DNA from: Sipunculus nudus
Taxonomy: Eukaryota; Annelida; Sipuncula; Golfingiida; Sipunculidae
DNA: 64,000 nt
Direction of reading: 5' to 3'
Assembly: GCA_026874595.1 (NCBI GenBank)
Contig: CM049315.1
Location: 12,834,664 to 12,898,663 of the forward strand
Under the pieces are notes generated by a model. It was not told the origin of the DNA. It worked only from the letters and a program-made list of their open reading frames with translations, and searched no databases. The position numbers and the translations under genes are program-made. This document shows positions 48,748 to 59,783 of this stretch, in pieces. How positions within the stretch are numbered: the stretch's first letter is position 1; each line of letters opens with the position of its first letter.

Positions 48748-50094
48748 GAGCTGCTAGTACCAACGAATTGCTACGAACAACATGGGCATTGGTTATGACA
48801 TGTGGCGAACACATACGACCATGTGCATTGGACATTTTTGGGCTTCTTTGCTCTTCGTCTGAGGTCTTGAAGCGCTTCTGCGTTGTTCATACCATCAACG
48901 TGCGACTATTAGCGTAGCCTGGGTGAGCGTGGCCCTCGATTTTAATTTTGAGTCGACTCAAAACTTTTTGGGCGACGTTATGAATAGTAAAATTTCGTAG
49001 ATAATATGTACCTTTTAGAAGCGTCTCAAGGCCTGTGGTTGATACTTCGTGGTAGATCGTAAGCTTTACGTAAACTATTCGGTATACGTCGGGGCAAATC
49101 GTAACGCTGCGTTACCATTACGTAAATGCCACGAAGTACTACAAATCCTTAAGAACTGGTTACGATACGGCCAATAAGTACCTAAGCAGTACCTTAGAAT
49201 AATTCCGAAATAGCTAAGAATCATTAAGACGAACTACGAATCAACCAAATTACTTACGCTGCAGCAAGAAGTACTTTCGATACAGTTAGGACCTATTACT
49301 AAGGGACTACGTTACAGCTACAAAAAAAGTTTATCACGTTGTCTGCATGTTTACATAAGTGTCAATGGTCCATGTATTATCAAAGGGTCATACTGCGGAG
49401 ACTCGAACTCACTTGAGTACGACTCCGCTGGTTAGGGTTTCTGGGATTTTGCATCTACGGCTCATAATGAACCGGGGTTTCTACATACACAGATGGTGTA
49501 GGTATAAATTTAGCGAGGGAGGGTAACGTAGTCCCTTCAAATACGTTTGAACGCCCCCTTAAGATATTCTATTCCGGTGCCTTAACGACATTTTCGTTAC
49601 ACGCCGGATAAAGGCGCAAAATTTTGTACGAATTATCTTCACTAGTAGGTCAGTTTTGATCATTCTGGAGGGGCTGCCCACAAGAACTCAGTTTCCGATT
49701 CTTTCAGCAAGCCCGAACCAAAAATACTAAGATTTTACGGAAATTTTTATCATATTTAAAACAATGAATGGAATGCTGTAAAACCGATTAACTATAAAAT
49801 GATTTTAAATCAATCTATAGACATATCGATGAAGTCATAATGAAATATCTTATATGGTTCTCATTATTTCATCACCACTTACCTAAAAGCCATTCAAGAT
49901 GTATAGACATTAACAATTCAGGCTTCAAACCACTGTTTGGCTTTGCACACAGATGCATGAAACAACTAGATACAGGTAGTCAAAAGCGAGTACGTGTATC
50001 CGCCGAAATCACAGTAGTACAGGTGAAGTGAGGCATGGATTGAGTGGTAAGGGGAAATAGAGTGAAATGGATGTCTGCCACGTAAACATGATTA
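48748..50094. other. non-coding with short inverted repeats
   Basis: No gene is seen. TACTTCGTGG ... TTACGTAA (49049-49077) is mirrored by TTACGTAAATGCCACGAAGTA (about 49119-49139), which could form a hairpin. GCGGAG ... CTCCGC at 49395-49428 forms a second one. The interval is rich in TACG/CGTA steps and is probably old transposon debris. Confidence 0.4.
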
Positions 50095-51360
50095 AATGTT
50101 GCACCACCAGAGGCCAATACTGCAAATCATTCCTGAAAAAGGGCATTCATTTATTCAACAAAAACGTAAAGATAAGTGATGCCACCTGTCTGGTTTACGA
50201 GAAAACGTTCCAAGATGGATGAACATGCCAAATTTCAGACCAATACCTTGACCCCCTCCTGAGATATAAGCATGTTCACCCAAAGCACATGCACGAAGAG
50301 ACGCCACGGGAAAACGATTGCAAGTGGCACCAACCGGTCTTGAGTATCAGAGGGAGGAATCCAAGATCTATGGATATGCACAATTTAAGGCTAATACTGC
50401 AAATCACTCCTGAGAAAAGGGCATTAATTTATTCTATGAAAACCAGACGCTAGGTGGCGCAACCTATCTGGTTTACGTGACAACTTTCCAAAGTGGATGA
50501 ACGTGCCAAATTTCAGAAAAATACCTTGATCCTGCACTCCTGAAATATGGGCAATTTTCACCCAAAGCACATGTACAGATGGACACCACAGAAAAACGAT
50601 TGCAGATGGTGCCACCAGTCTTGAGTACAAGATGGAGGAGTCCAAGATCTATGGATATGCCCATTTCATGCAAATACGGCGAATTACTCTTGAGAAAAGG
50701 GCATTAATTTATTCTACGAAAACAGAACGGCAAGTGGTGCCACCTGTCTGCTTCACGGAAAACAATCCAAGATCGATTAACATGCCTAATTTCAGAACAA
50801 TACCTTGACCAAATCCTCTGAGATATGAGCAATTTCACCTAAAGTACATGTAAGGATGGACGCCACGAGAAAACGATTGCAGATGGCGCCACCAGTCTTA
50901 AGTACCAGATGGAGGAGTCCAAGATCTATGAATATGCACAATTTCAGGCTAATACTGCAAATCACTCCTGAGAAACGGGCATTCATTTATTCTACAAAAA
51001 CGGAAAGGTGAGTGGCGCCACCTGTCTGGTTTACGAGAAAAGTTTCTTAGATGGATGAACAAGCCAAATTTCAGACCAATACCTTAACCCACTCCTGAGA
51101 TATGGGCAATTTTAAACCGAAGCACATGTACGTATGGATGTCTGCGGAAAAACGATTGCAGATGGAGCCACAAGTCTTAAATGCAAGAGGGAGGAGTCCA
51201 AGATCTATGAATATGCACAATTTCAGGCCAATACTGCGAATCACTCCTGAGAAAAGGCCATTTATTAATTTTACATAAACAAAGGTAGGTGGCACCACCT
51301 GTCTGGTTTATTAGCAAACTTTCCACGATGGATGAACATGCCAAATTTCAGGAATTTCAA
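50095..51360 (+). repeat. ~278-bp tandem repeat, about 4.5 copies
   Basis: The block GATGGATGAACATGCC then AAATTTCAG recurs with AATTTCAG at 50231, 50509, 50788, 51067 and 51344, spacings 278, 279, 279 and 277. Other conserved pieces in each copy are CTGTCTGGTTTACG, the CACCCAAAGCACATG block, ACGATTGCA and CCAAGATCTATG. Copies have drifted by many single-base changes, so the array is not recent. No ORF runs through the copies. Confidence 0.85.
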
Positions 51361-52650
51361 ATTTCAAGGTCCCTACTTGAAATAAGTTTGAATTAAACAG
51401 ACTTGCATTGACTCGCTTAAAATAATATAATGAACTTGCCTTGAAAACACAACACCAAGCTGTTTTAGTAGTCAGACTGCAGCACATGGCTAATCTTGGC
51501 AATCTGCCAATGGTAAACCAAGTCCCTACTTGAAATAACCTTGAAATAAATTTTCCCAATACAAAACGCTTTTCAGCTGACTTTTTATAAAAAAAAAATC
51601 GGGAATATATGCAAAAAATATTACAGATGCATACTGAATGCAAAATTATAATACAGATACATCTCACTGACTGCAAATTCTTGAATTGAGTATGGATACA
51701 AATTATTTATAATCTATGTACAGCCGTCTTTAAATAGACGCAGAGAGCTGAATATCCATGATTGTAACATTGTCTGGTATGATGAATAATTTAAATCATC
51801 AATCTGATTAAAAAAAACTTTTTAAAATCATTCTTTTCAATATTAACCACAAATAGCCTGAAATCTAGTGGCATGATGTAATAGATGCTGATAAAGTTGT
51901 GCCAGGCTAGATGTAATCCTTCACACAGCTAACATATATGGTATAATGACTCAATTCAATCTCCATAATTCAGTCAAAAATCATTCATGTGGAACCATAA
52001 AAGATGATATTTATAAAAATTATTCTGGGGATTATTCTTGTAATATATTATACAAATTGGCTTAATTGGCGTCTGTCAAATAAACTTTTTGTAGGTTTAT
52101 AAATCATATAGGAACATACAGGCACTGATTACCCCCGTACAAAAAAGGCCGATGCAGGTGGCAATACCTCATTTTCAGATATGACTCATGTGACCAACAT
52201 TGGCATAAAATTTGGTGATGATAGCTCCAGCCGTTTCTGAGATTGAAATTTTAGTATGTTTTTTGGACAGATGACTAAGTTCAACATCCTGTAACTCGGC
52301 CGAAAATCACCGAAATGGAATCATTCGAAAAACAAAAACTTGAGAGGGATTGTTTCTGGGATTATTACTGATATATATTGGACTATTTGGCTGGACGGTT
52401 TCGGAGAAGAAGGTTTTAAAGGTTTTCCAGCTTTTCCCTATAAAATCTAAGTAAATTCAGCAAAAAAAAAAAAATAATAAACGAAATCCGATAAAGTTTT
52501 TAAGATAACTGATCTTTTGCATAAAGTTTGGTGATGCTAGCTCCTGCCGTTTTTTATATAGTATTGGTTAACGTACAGACGACGGCCGACGCACGCCGCC
52601 GCACCATCGCTTAAGCTCACAGGTTCGTTATAAAAGGGTATGTAACCAGA
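51361..52650. other. non-coding, diverged dispersed repeats
   Basis: GTCCCTACTTGAAATAA occurs twice (51369 and 51522). A ~115-bp segment at about 51946-52060 has a diverged second copy at about 52275-52392; shared points include AAAATCA, TGGAA, TTCTGGGGATTATT or TTCTGGGATTATTAC, and the ending TTGGC. A CG-rich patch at 52572-52610 (GACGACGGCCGACGCACGCC) ends it. No gene recognised. Confidence 0.45.
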
Positions 52651-52790
52651 CAGTCTAGGGGGAACGCTCGGCTCTCTCCGCTGGCGAGCTGGGTTCTATC
52701 CCTGGTGCGGCAAAAAGATCTTGAGAGTCCGTGATTAATGTTATTAACTATTTATACAATCAATCCATGTAAAATAAATCAGTTGAAAAC
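52651..52790 (+). mobile_element. probable tRNA-derived SINE
   Basis: AGTCTAGGGGGAACGCTCGG fits an A-box region, and GGTTCTATCCCTGGTGCGG follows about 40 bp later as a B box (GGTTCNANNCC). An A-rich transition and AT-rich tail come after it. The spacing of the two boxes is right for a tRNA head. The copy is degenerate. Confidence 0.5.
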
Positions 52791-53429
52791 ATATACTGCT
52801 CTATAAGTTGGTACAGAGGAAAGTGACGTTTTAGACTGCAGGTTTCAATTATTGTTCATCATTATCACCTTACGATTATATCATCTTAACAGGGAAATTT
52901 TGTTGTCTGTCAAATATGACTCGTAATGTATAAAAGGTATAACACAAACTTGGGCAGAAGTGGGGGTTATTGAATAATCGGTTATGGAATATACGGTCGT
53001 GGAAATTAGGACAAGTTCAAAACCAAGTATTCAGTGCAAATGCAACACTATTACTGAACTCAATGGTCATATTAAAAAAAATAAGCCATACCAGCCAAAT
53101 AGCTATAGCGCAAACATGGGCAATGGAAAGATTAGAATGAAACCGGTTGTTTTACAAACGGGGGAACAAAACACCCATCCGTAAACATTTTTGACCCAGT
53201 ATTGACTTCATTTATTCGCCGTGGATGGACGCCATTAGTGGGGAGGCTTAACTATATTTTCAGGTAATCACCAAGGTTTGATTAGTCCTATATTTGTTCA
53301 TCAGGATTTCATTGATAATGTATTCACACCAATATTAAAATACTGTATAAAAACAGTTTCATTTAAAATATACATTTACAGAATCACTGGAATACTGGAG
53401 ATTTGAATTTTCTTAGTGTTTTTCTTCAG
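52791..53429. other. AT-rich, nothing recognised
   Basis: No gene, tandem repeat or element end could be identified. Confidence 0.4.
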
Positions 53430-53568
53430 CTCCGTGGAAACCCGAGGGCTGTTTGACTGCGACGGGACCATCCCGGATCCAGAACGAGACAAGCTTTTCT
53501 ATCTACTTGTTACTGTTACACCTAATGACGGTTGTTTCAAGGGAGAAAAAAAATTAACTTCAATGCAG
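53430..53568 (+). CDS. candidate orphan exon, unknown product
   Basis: A GC-richer island sits in AT-rich DNA. It is preceded by a good 3' splice-site pattern (GTGTTTTTCTTCAG) and ends in CAG before GT at 53569. One frame is open across it and includes FDCDGTIPDPERDKLFYLLV. Continuing past the putative donor meets a TAA at 53571-53573. The donor (GTTTAA) is weak, no partner exon was found on either side, and I do not recognise the peptide. It could be an exon, a relic exon or chance. Confidence 0.25.
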
Positions 53569-53573
53569 GTTTA

Positions 53574-53846
53574 AATATTTCCATAGTACACATGAATTAT
53601 GGACAGAAGGGTAGTTTAGCCACGTTTCCAGGCTCGGGCTTTAGAGAAGAAAGTCAAGTGGAATTAATATGATCATATATAAGTAACTTGAGCAGTCCTG
53701 AGTGTTTACATCATGTTCTATAGCTAACTTAAGTTTCATATACTTTGGCTAGGAAATAAGGAATTTACTATTTGAACCTTAGCATTGTTGCGGCTCTGCC
53801 CTCTCCTTTGCTGTGATACTTATTTCCGATGGTGTCCTTGCCTCGT
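53574..53846. other. non-coding, nothing recognised
   Basis: Nothing identified before the MITE pair. Confidence 0.4.
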
Positions 53847-53848
53847 TA

Positions 53849-54251
53849 AGCTGTGTTTCCATGTATCCGCAAAAAAACGTATCCGCAAAAGACGTACGTA
53901 CGTTTCAGAGCGCGCAGTCCGCAAAAGCTGTTTCCATAAGTACGTACGTTTTTCTTGCGGATACCCTTTCACGTGCCTATAGAGTCTTTTGAAACTGCAA
54001 GGACAGGCAGGAAGAAGGTCAATATGTCTTATCACACCTAGCGCCGGGGCACTGTTGGGAAATGTAGGCATTTTTGCCATCCGCAAAACGGATGAATCGC
54101 TCACCGATCCGTTTCGATGCTGTCCGTTTTTTGCGGATACGCATGCGGAGCACGTTAAAACGTACATATGGAAACAGTTCATCTTAAAAAGAGGTATCCG
54201 ATTTTTTGCGTACGAGACGTACGAGATTTACGGATGAATGGAAACACAGCT
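53849..54251 (+). mobile_element. MITE copy L (403 bp), AGCTGTGTTTCCAT TIRs
   Basis: It begins AGCTGTGTTTCCATGTATCC and ends GGATGAATGGAAACACAGCT, giving 14-bp perfect terminal inverted repeats flanked by TA on both sides. The interior carries repeated GTATCCGCAAAA and ACGTACGTACG subterminal motifs. No transposase ORF; the small ORFs in it are chance. TA target sites would fit Tc1/mariner-type or other TA-targeting transposases. Confidence 0.75.
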
Positions 54252-54294
54252 TACTTCAACGGTAATTGCGTGATATGCGTGCCCAATTTCCTAA

Positions 54295-54692
54295 AGATGT
54301 GTTTCCATTCATCCGTAAATCACGTACGTCTCGTACGCAAAAAATCGGATCCCTCTTTTTTAGATGAACTGTTTCCATATGTACGTTTTAACGTGCTCCG
54401 CAAACGTATCCGCAAAAACGGACAGCATCGAAACGGATCGGTGAGCGATTCATTCGTTTTACGGATGGCAAAAATGCCTACATTTCCTTACAGTGCCCCG
54501 GCGCCGGGTGTGATGAGACATATTGATCTTCTTCCTACCTGTCGTCCTTGCAGTTTAAGAAGAGGCACGTGAAAGGGTATCCGCAAAAAAAACGTACGTA
54601 CTTATGGAAACAGTTTTTGCGGATTGCGCACTATAGAACGTACGTACGTCTTTTGCGGATACGTTTTTTGCGGATACATGGAAACACAGCTT
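54295..54692 (-). mobile_element. MITE copy R (398 bp), inverted partner of copy L
   Basis: It reads AAGATGTGTTTCCATTCATCC inward from the left end and is the reverse complement of copy L over nearly its whole length. It ends with ACATGGAAACACAGCTT and is flanked by TA at 54293-54294 and 54693-54694. One TIR base is changed at its left end. Copy L and copy R are separated by only 43 bp, so together they make a palindrome of about 845 bp. It may alternatively be one foldback element. Confidence 0.75.
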
Positions 54693-54694
54693 TA

Positions 54695-55019
54695 CGCGTC
54701 GTTCGTCAATAAAGATTTTTTTTTTATCATTTAATTTCTCCGTCCACAAGGCGATTGGTGAGGTAAACTTCTCTCCAAAGTTATTTCAAATAAAACACAA
54801 ATTATGCATGGTGTCTCCAGCCGTGCCACTGGTCACATCGAGTCAACTTTCCTTTTCGGCAAATCAAGCGAGGACTTTATAATCTAACCTTTCAAAATCT
54901 TTAGACTGCATCAGATGCAGTAGGAGTATGGTAGAAAATATTATTTCAATTTGATTTAATATGCATCTTCAGAACAACTCACACGAGCTAATTTACGAAA
55001 TGCATGCAGGATGCAACCC
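54695..55019. other. non-coding, nothing recognised
   Basis: AT-rich sequence without a recognisable feature. Confidence 0.4.
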
Positions 55020-55230
55020 ATTTTGAATTGTGGGCCAGCCAAAGTTGATTTTTTCACTTTTGGGAACATTGCTTGTTTATATCAGGCATTCATGCCAGAT
55101 CAACCAACCTAACAGTGATGGAAAAAGTGGAGGTGGATGCAATCCTACATTTTAACCTTTAAGGTAATTGTCAAGGTCATTTACAAGGTCAAACCGAAGA
55201 AAATTGAACCTGAACTGGTATGTGTTTCTC
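55020..55230 (-). repeat. dispersed repeat with TGACCTT motifs, copy 1
   Basis: Read on the minus strand it has TTGACCTTGTAAATGACCTTG, then GCATCCACC, GATCTGGCATG, ATGCCTGATATAAACAAGC and TGGCTGGCCCAC, in the same order as the copy at 58610-58815. Two copies in opposite orientation 3.5 kb apart show it is a mobile or dispersed family. The class is unknown. Confidence 0.6.
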
Positions 55231-55584
55231 CATCAATAAAACCCAGGTATATTCGGTAACCTTAAGCTTTAGAGAAACTTTTGTGCAAGTGCAACGTACC
55301 CAAGTCACATAATAATAATGTTCATAATTTCTTATACTTAAAAGTATGAAAAGTACATCTTAGAAGTGTGTTTTTGTTTGCACAATAACGTTATTACTAC
55401 TCTTAATCTAGACATATGGAAGCCGTGTTAAGCGGGGTAATGTGTCCATCAAAGTGTTCTTAACACACTTTAAATGATAACAGAATAAATCATAGCCATA
55501 TTTTGTAAAATGATGAATAAAAGTTCCATGAATAACGAATGCTTATAATAATGTTGTTTTGGGAACAAGTTTGGCGTATCAGAA
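55231..55584. other. AT-rich, nothing recognised
   Basis: No feature identified. Confidence 0.4.
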
Positions 55585-55789
55585 CAGGGGCGGATCCAGA
55601 ATTAAGGAAAGGAGGGGTCCAAGTCAGACGGACTAATGATAAAACCTAAAAATGGTCACCCTGGTCCGGAAAAGGAGGGCCCTGTCCTTAATAATTTGTC
55701 TGAACCCCTTAAAAAAGTTGCGGCAGCTGAACGATGGGAGGGGGGTGGGGATCTGAAACCCCTGGACCTCTCGTCTGGATACGCTTCTG
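55585..55789. mobile_element. small hAT-like MITE (205 bp)
   Basis: It begins CAGGGGCGGATCCAGA. The reverse complement of its right end begins CAGAAGCGTATCCAGACGAG. CAG(N)GGCG(G/T)ATCCAG ends are typical of hAT-derived MITEs in invertebrates. No clear target duplication remains. The right part has a G-rich stretch. Confidence 0.6.
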
Positions 55790-58609
55790 CAAAAGACCCT
55801 GGGTGAATGTTTCACATTTAATGTTAAAACGCACACTGAAACATTCAATATAGCTCTAAAAATAGCTGTCACAATGCCAAAAAAGGCGTTTTCTATCATT
55901 ATATATTTGTCATATAATTTAAATGTTATATTGGACCATTGTATTTTAGTTAAAATAGGATCATTCGGTGGCATTAATCGCCAACATAAGCTCCTCAGGC
56001 ACCCACACGAATATTGTAACCGATCCATGGTTCATTTTATGCTTAACCAAAGGGATTTGCCACAATATAAGACGGTAAAAGGATGAAACGGAGACACAAA
56101 ACATGCTACAAGCCTGCACCCGGAACTCGAGGAAACCAATTTTTCAGGGTTCACTACACTGTCATTGGACGCTAGAATAATTTGAAAAATAATAATTGCC
56201 CTGTTAAATCCGAGATGGTAGCCAGTATACCCATTATATATGGTAAAAGCAGGCTCTTTAATAATCTTTTGATGGTTACATGTACACGGTTATAATACTG
56301 ATAAAACAATATGTGTTAAAAGACGATACATACTTTGTCATAATCATCTACCACTGTGAAATGATTTAGAGCTGTACTTGTAGAATTAATAAGCTGATCC
56401 ACATTAATTTCCTACATTTGTAATAGATGTCTTAAATGTAATTATGCAGATCGACAACCAACTCATATCAATCATATATGATAAATCTGTAAAATTACTT
56501 GGGTTATCTTTTAAAAATGACTTCATTTGACATTCACACAGCGAAAATGTGCACCATAGCGTGTCAAATGTGCTTCTGCTTATTAAATAAGTATTTAATT
56601 CGTTGGACCAGGACTCGCGTTGGTATCTGCAGACTTTTTTCTCCTGTGTACCACGTTTTAGAGTGCCTTTTGTAAAGCATTTTTCTGGTAATGAAAACTT
56701 AGAGGAGATTCCAAGTAACTTCCTCGAAGCAATTTTCAAATTCAAACGGAACTAAAAGAAATGTTAACAAAACATTTATTTTGTTGAACTTCAAAATAGA
56801 ACACCACATATAAAATTGTCCCTTAAAACATAACAGTATACATTCCGGTTTACATCAAAGTTACACATCCCAGATTAATGCTGCACAAAACTGTTGAACA
56901 ATAGGTCACACATTCAGCTGTCACAACAACAAAAAAAGTTACATCTCTTGGTTGCAAAAAAACCCCACTTAATAATGTATGAGGCAGCATGTATATACCG
57001 TATATGACTATATAACGTCTATTGGTGACAAGTTAAAACGGCAGATTATTAAGTACTAATCCTAGCCTGAAGTATACGCTCCATCACACCATGCCAAGCT
57101 CTCACCATGTACAATGAGGACAATAAGGACACAGGTGCCCACATCTTTCTTTTCTTATATGTCTGTGTAGCCGACTAATTATGATCCCCTTTTTATTTTA
57201 TAATTATGGCACATCAATGTTGCTTTCAAACGGATTTAATTGATTAAAGCAACTGACGGGTCCTAGCCTTTCATGTAAGTTATTATAATGTACCTTACCT
57301 AGCCTAAGTGTCATTATATATATTATGAACATATGCATTATTGAGAGAAAAAAATTCATCTGGCACGGCCTTTCGCCCGAACTTAAAATTAATTCTACTG
57401 GTATTTGAACAGCTAAAGAGAAGAATAAAAGAATTAAAATGACATAAAATAAAAGACTATTTCAAGAATTTACGTCCGAGTTAAGAATCTGTTTAACACC
57501 TCCAGATCTGTCAAGAATGCTACAAATAAGAGCACCAAGGTTTGTATCTCAAGATTTTAACAGCTAATGTGAATACTGTTCAACTCCAATAAACACAAAA
57601 TCTTACATAAACAGCATACAGATCGACAAATAATCAAGGTAAAAAGTTAGTTGATAGTATATTACCAAACCTGCTAGATGATAAATTTGAATTAACTACC
57701 ATCTGAAAAAAAGGTATAGCTCTAGAGGGGAATAACAGTCAAACTACCAAGTAATTATTATCGTTATTTGTCACTTACTTTCATCATATTTCCATATGAC
57801 TTCAATGGTTTCTAACACCTCGGACTTTCATTCATGCATGCAATCGATTAATCAGTCAAAGATATTTAATAAAATATCTTATTATTGATACAAATTATGT
57901 CATGATATTTTATTATTATTTTATTCTTAACACTATAGTCATCATAATAGCATGTATATGCTAGTGTTTTTAGGATTCTCTTTCTTGCTCTGAATGTAAA
58001 CAAACTAGTTGGAAAAAGGCAGTATAAAAATGATTATGCACCAGTTGGCACTATCATAAATGAACCATTTGCAGAATGCGTCTATTTGACACTTGATCTG
58101 CTTCGTTATTAACAGAAATAATTGAAGAGTTAATATAACTGCAGTAGAAGGATTAAACAACTTCATATTATTTAAAAACTGCTGTTAAATTTTCAATACA
58201 CGTTAACATACAGAACAAACTGACATCTATAACAAAACAAAACGTAGCCATGTCTAAGTTGCCAGCGCCCCCCCCCCCCCCCGTGGCCACAGTCGTATTG
58301 CAAAAAATAGCTGGCTAATAAGGCTCATGCGTGATAAAATTATTAAGTTTTAAGTATGTGCATTCAGACGTCTCAGAGGTGAGAGACAAACACACAAACC
58401 CACGGACAGGACGATCAGACTATGTACGGTGTAAACACACGGTTACAAATTAAGTGAAATCACATTCCTAAAGTATATATGTAGTAAATTACATACATTT
58501 TTTTTATTCATTACAAGTTTATCTATTTGCAATACTAAATTTTCATTCGCAATCAACAAAACAAGTTGATATATAGACATTTCAAATGAAAAATGTGGCC
58601 TATATTACA
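55790..58609. other. AT-rich interval downstream of the TLC gene
   Basis: No coding exon was recognised. ORFs of 113-131 codons on the minus strand (55633-56028, 56404-56745) lack any family resemblance. A 15-base C run lies at 58268-58282. A minus-strand AATAAA (56775-56780) and a closer one at 58994-58999 are possible poly(A) signals for the TLC gene, but AATAAA is expected often in such AT-rich DNA. Confidence 0.4.
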
Positions 58610-58815
58610 CCAAACAAAGAAAAAAAACGAAATTTTATACCTTATGACCTTGATGACCTTCAGAATGACCTTAAAATTCAAATTTCGCGATAGCATCCAC
58701 CCTAATATTTACCACATATCACTGGTCAGATCCCACATGGATGCCTGCTATTAACACGCGATGCCGTAAAAAATAATTCTAGAGGACTTTTAAGATTTCG
58801 GCTGGCCAACTAGAA
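58610..58815 (+). repeat. dispersed repeat with TGACCTT motifs, copy 2
   Basis: TGACCTTGATGACCTTCAG and a third TGACCTT lie within 30 bp, followed by GCATCCACC, GGTCAGATCC, GATGCCTGCTATTAACACGC and CGGCTGGCCAAC. The order matches the minus strand of 55020-55230. TGACCTT is the complement of the AAGGTCA half-site of nuclear receptors; whether it matters here is unknown. Confidence 0.6.
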
Positions 58816-59520
58816 ACACTTCGTGCTTCAACAGTCGTGGTAAACTATATTTTAGTTTGATTTATATTAGACTTTAGCACTTCAACCTTACCATAAATAT
58901 TAAGTTCTTGTTCCTTAATTTTAATATTTTTTTATGATGCTTGGTAATGGTCATATTAAACAATTTGGGCTTTTGTAAATGTAATAATACAAGTTTATTT
59001 TACCGATAAATTTAAAGGTTTTGGTCATTTGTTTGTATCACATCTTTCGCCTATATTTAATGGAAAGCCTGATTTTTGGGAAAATGTAAAGAAAAATAAC
59101 TGTAGATTTCAAAACCTTTTATGTACAGACGTCACGTGATCGATCTGAATTCGCAGACTATACGGAGAGCGGAATACACAGTTCATTTCGAAGTCGTTTT
59201 TAATTCGTTTTTTGTTCTTGCAATTTCGTTCTGTCGAGTCCACAAGAAAATAATTATCGAAAATGTTGTGCGTATTCTTATGCAATTAGTGCACGTTCGT
59301 TTCTTCATTTCGATATACTGTGAAACGGCTTTCACAGCTGTATAAGTTTATACCACTGTCAGCAGTGATGTGTTGCCTGGTGACTATAAAATTTGTCTGT
59401 CTGTTACAATTACAATAGTACATCGTAAGCAAGCATGTTTACTGCTGTCCTAAAACTTTACTTGTGGCCAAAAGTATTAGGTCAGCGAATATACGGACTT
59501 GATATAATGTATGTCGGGAA
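58816..59520 (-). other. likely 3' UTR or downstream region of the TLC gene
   Basis: AT-rich sequence directly after the stop codon at 59521-59523. A minus-strand AATAAA at 58994-58999 would give a 3' UTR of roughly 0.5 kb. This is inferred only from position. Confidence 0.35.
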
Positions 59521-59783
59521 TTACTGCATAGCATCTTTGTATCCCTTGGTTCCATTTGACATATGGCTGGAAACTTCATTTATACTGTGTGCATTATCAT
59601 TTCTCCTCTTGATGCCGTATTCGTTAAGTAATATCTGCCACGCCATCCAAGAGCTTAAACCAAAGAAAAACACGATGTCCCACCAAAAGTACAGTACACA
59701 GTGAAAGGGGAGCTTGTCATGGAGTCTCACCAAGGTATAGCCCATGTAGAAACAAAACAGGTGCCGGAAACACAGGCAGGTCA
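59521..59783 (-). CDS. TLC-domain membrane protein, last coding exon
   Basis: This is the terminal exon of a multi-pass membrane protein of the TLC family (TRAM/LAG1/CLN8; TLCD1/2/4-like). The acceptor TGTATTTTCAG lies at its upstream edge. The first two bases complete a valine codon begun in the previous exon. It encodes the last two hydrophobic segments (CFRHLFCFYMGYTLV and VLYFWWDIVFFFGLSSWMAW), then a basic stretch (GIKRRN) and a polar tail ending at the stop at 59521-59523. The basic residues after the last membrane segment suit a cytosolic C-terminus. TLC proteins act in membranes of the ER, plasma membrane or related compartments and several affect lipid composition; a precise substrate cannot be read from this sequence. 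Together the four exons give about 195 residues of a family usually near 250. Confidence 0.85.

Noticed and set aside
49381-49440. tRNA pseudogene on the minus strand near GAGTTCGAGTCTCC
   Set aside because: It looks like a B box, but no A box lies at the right distance and the sequence is better described as a simple GCGGAG/CTCCGC hairpin.
51311-51676. 121-codon minus-strand ORF
   Set aside because: It begins in unique AT-rich sequence and runs into the 278-bp tandem repeat; no recognisable domain or splice context.
53785-54749. Cluster of ORFs of 64-134 codons on both strands
   Set aside because: They all lie in the palindromic MITE pair and mirror each other; no transposase motif is present.
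59435-59704. 89-codon plus-strand ORF with hydrophobic stretch
   Set aside because: It is the antisense shadow of the last TLC exon; the minus strand has the splice signals and family motifs.
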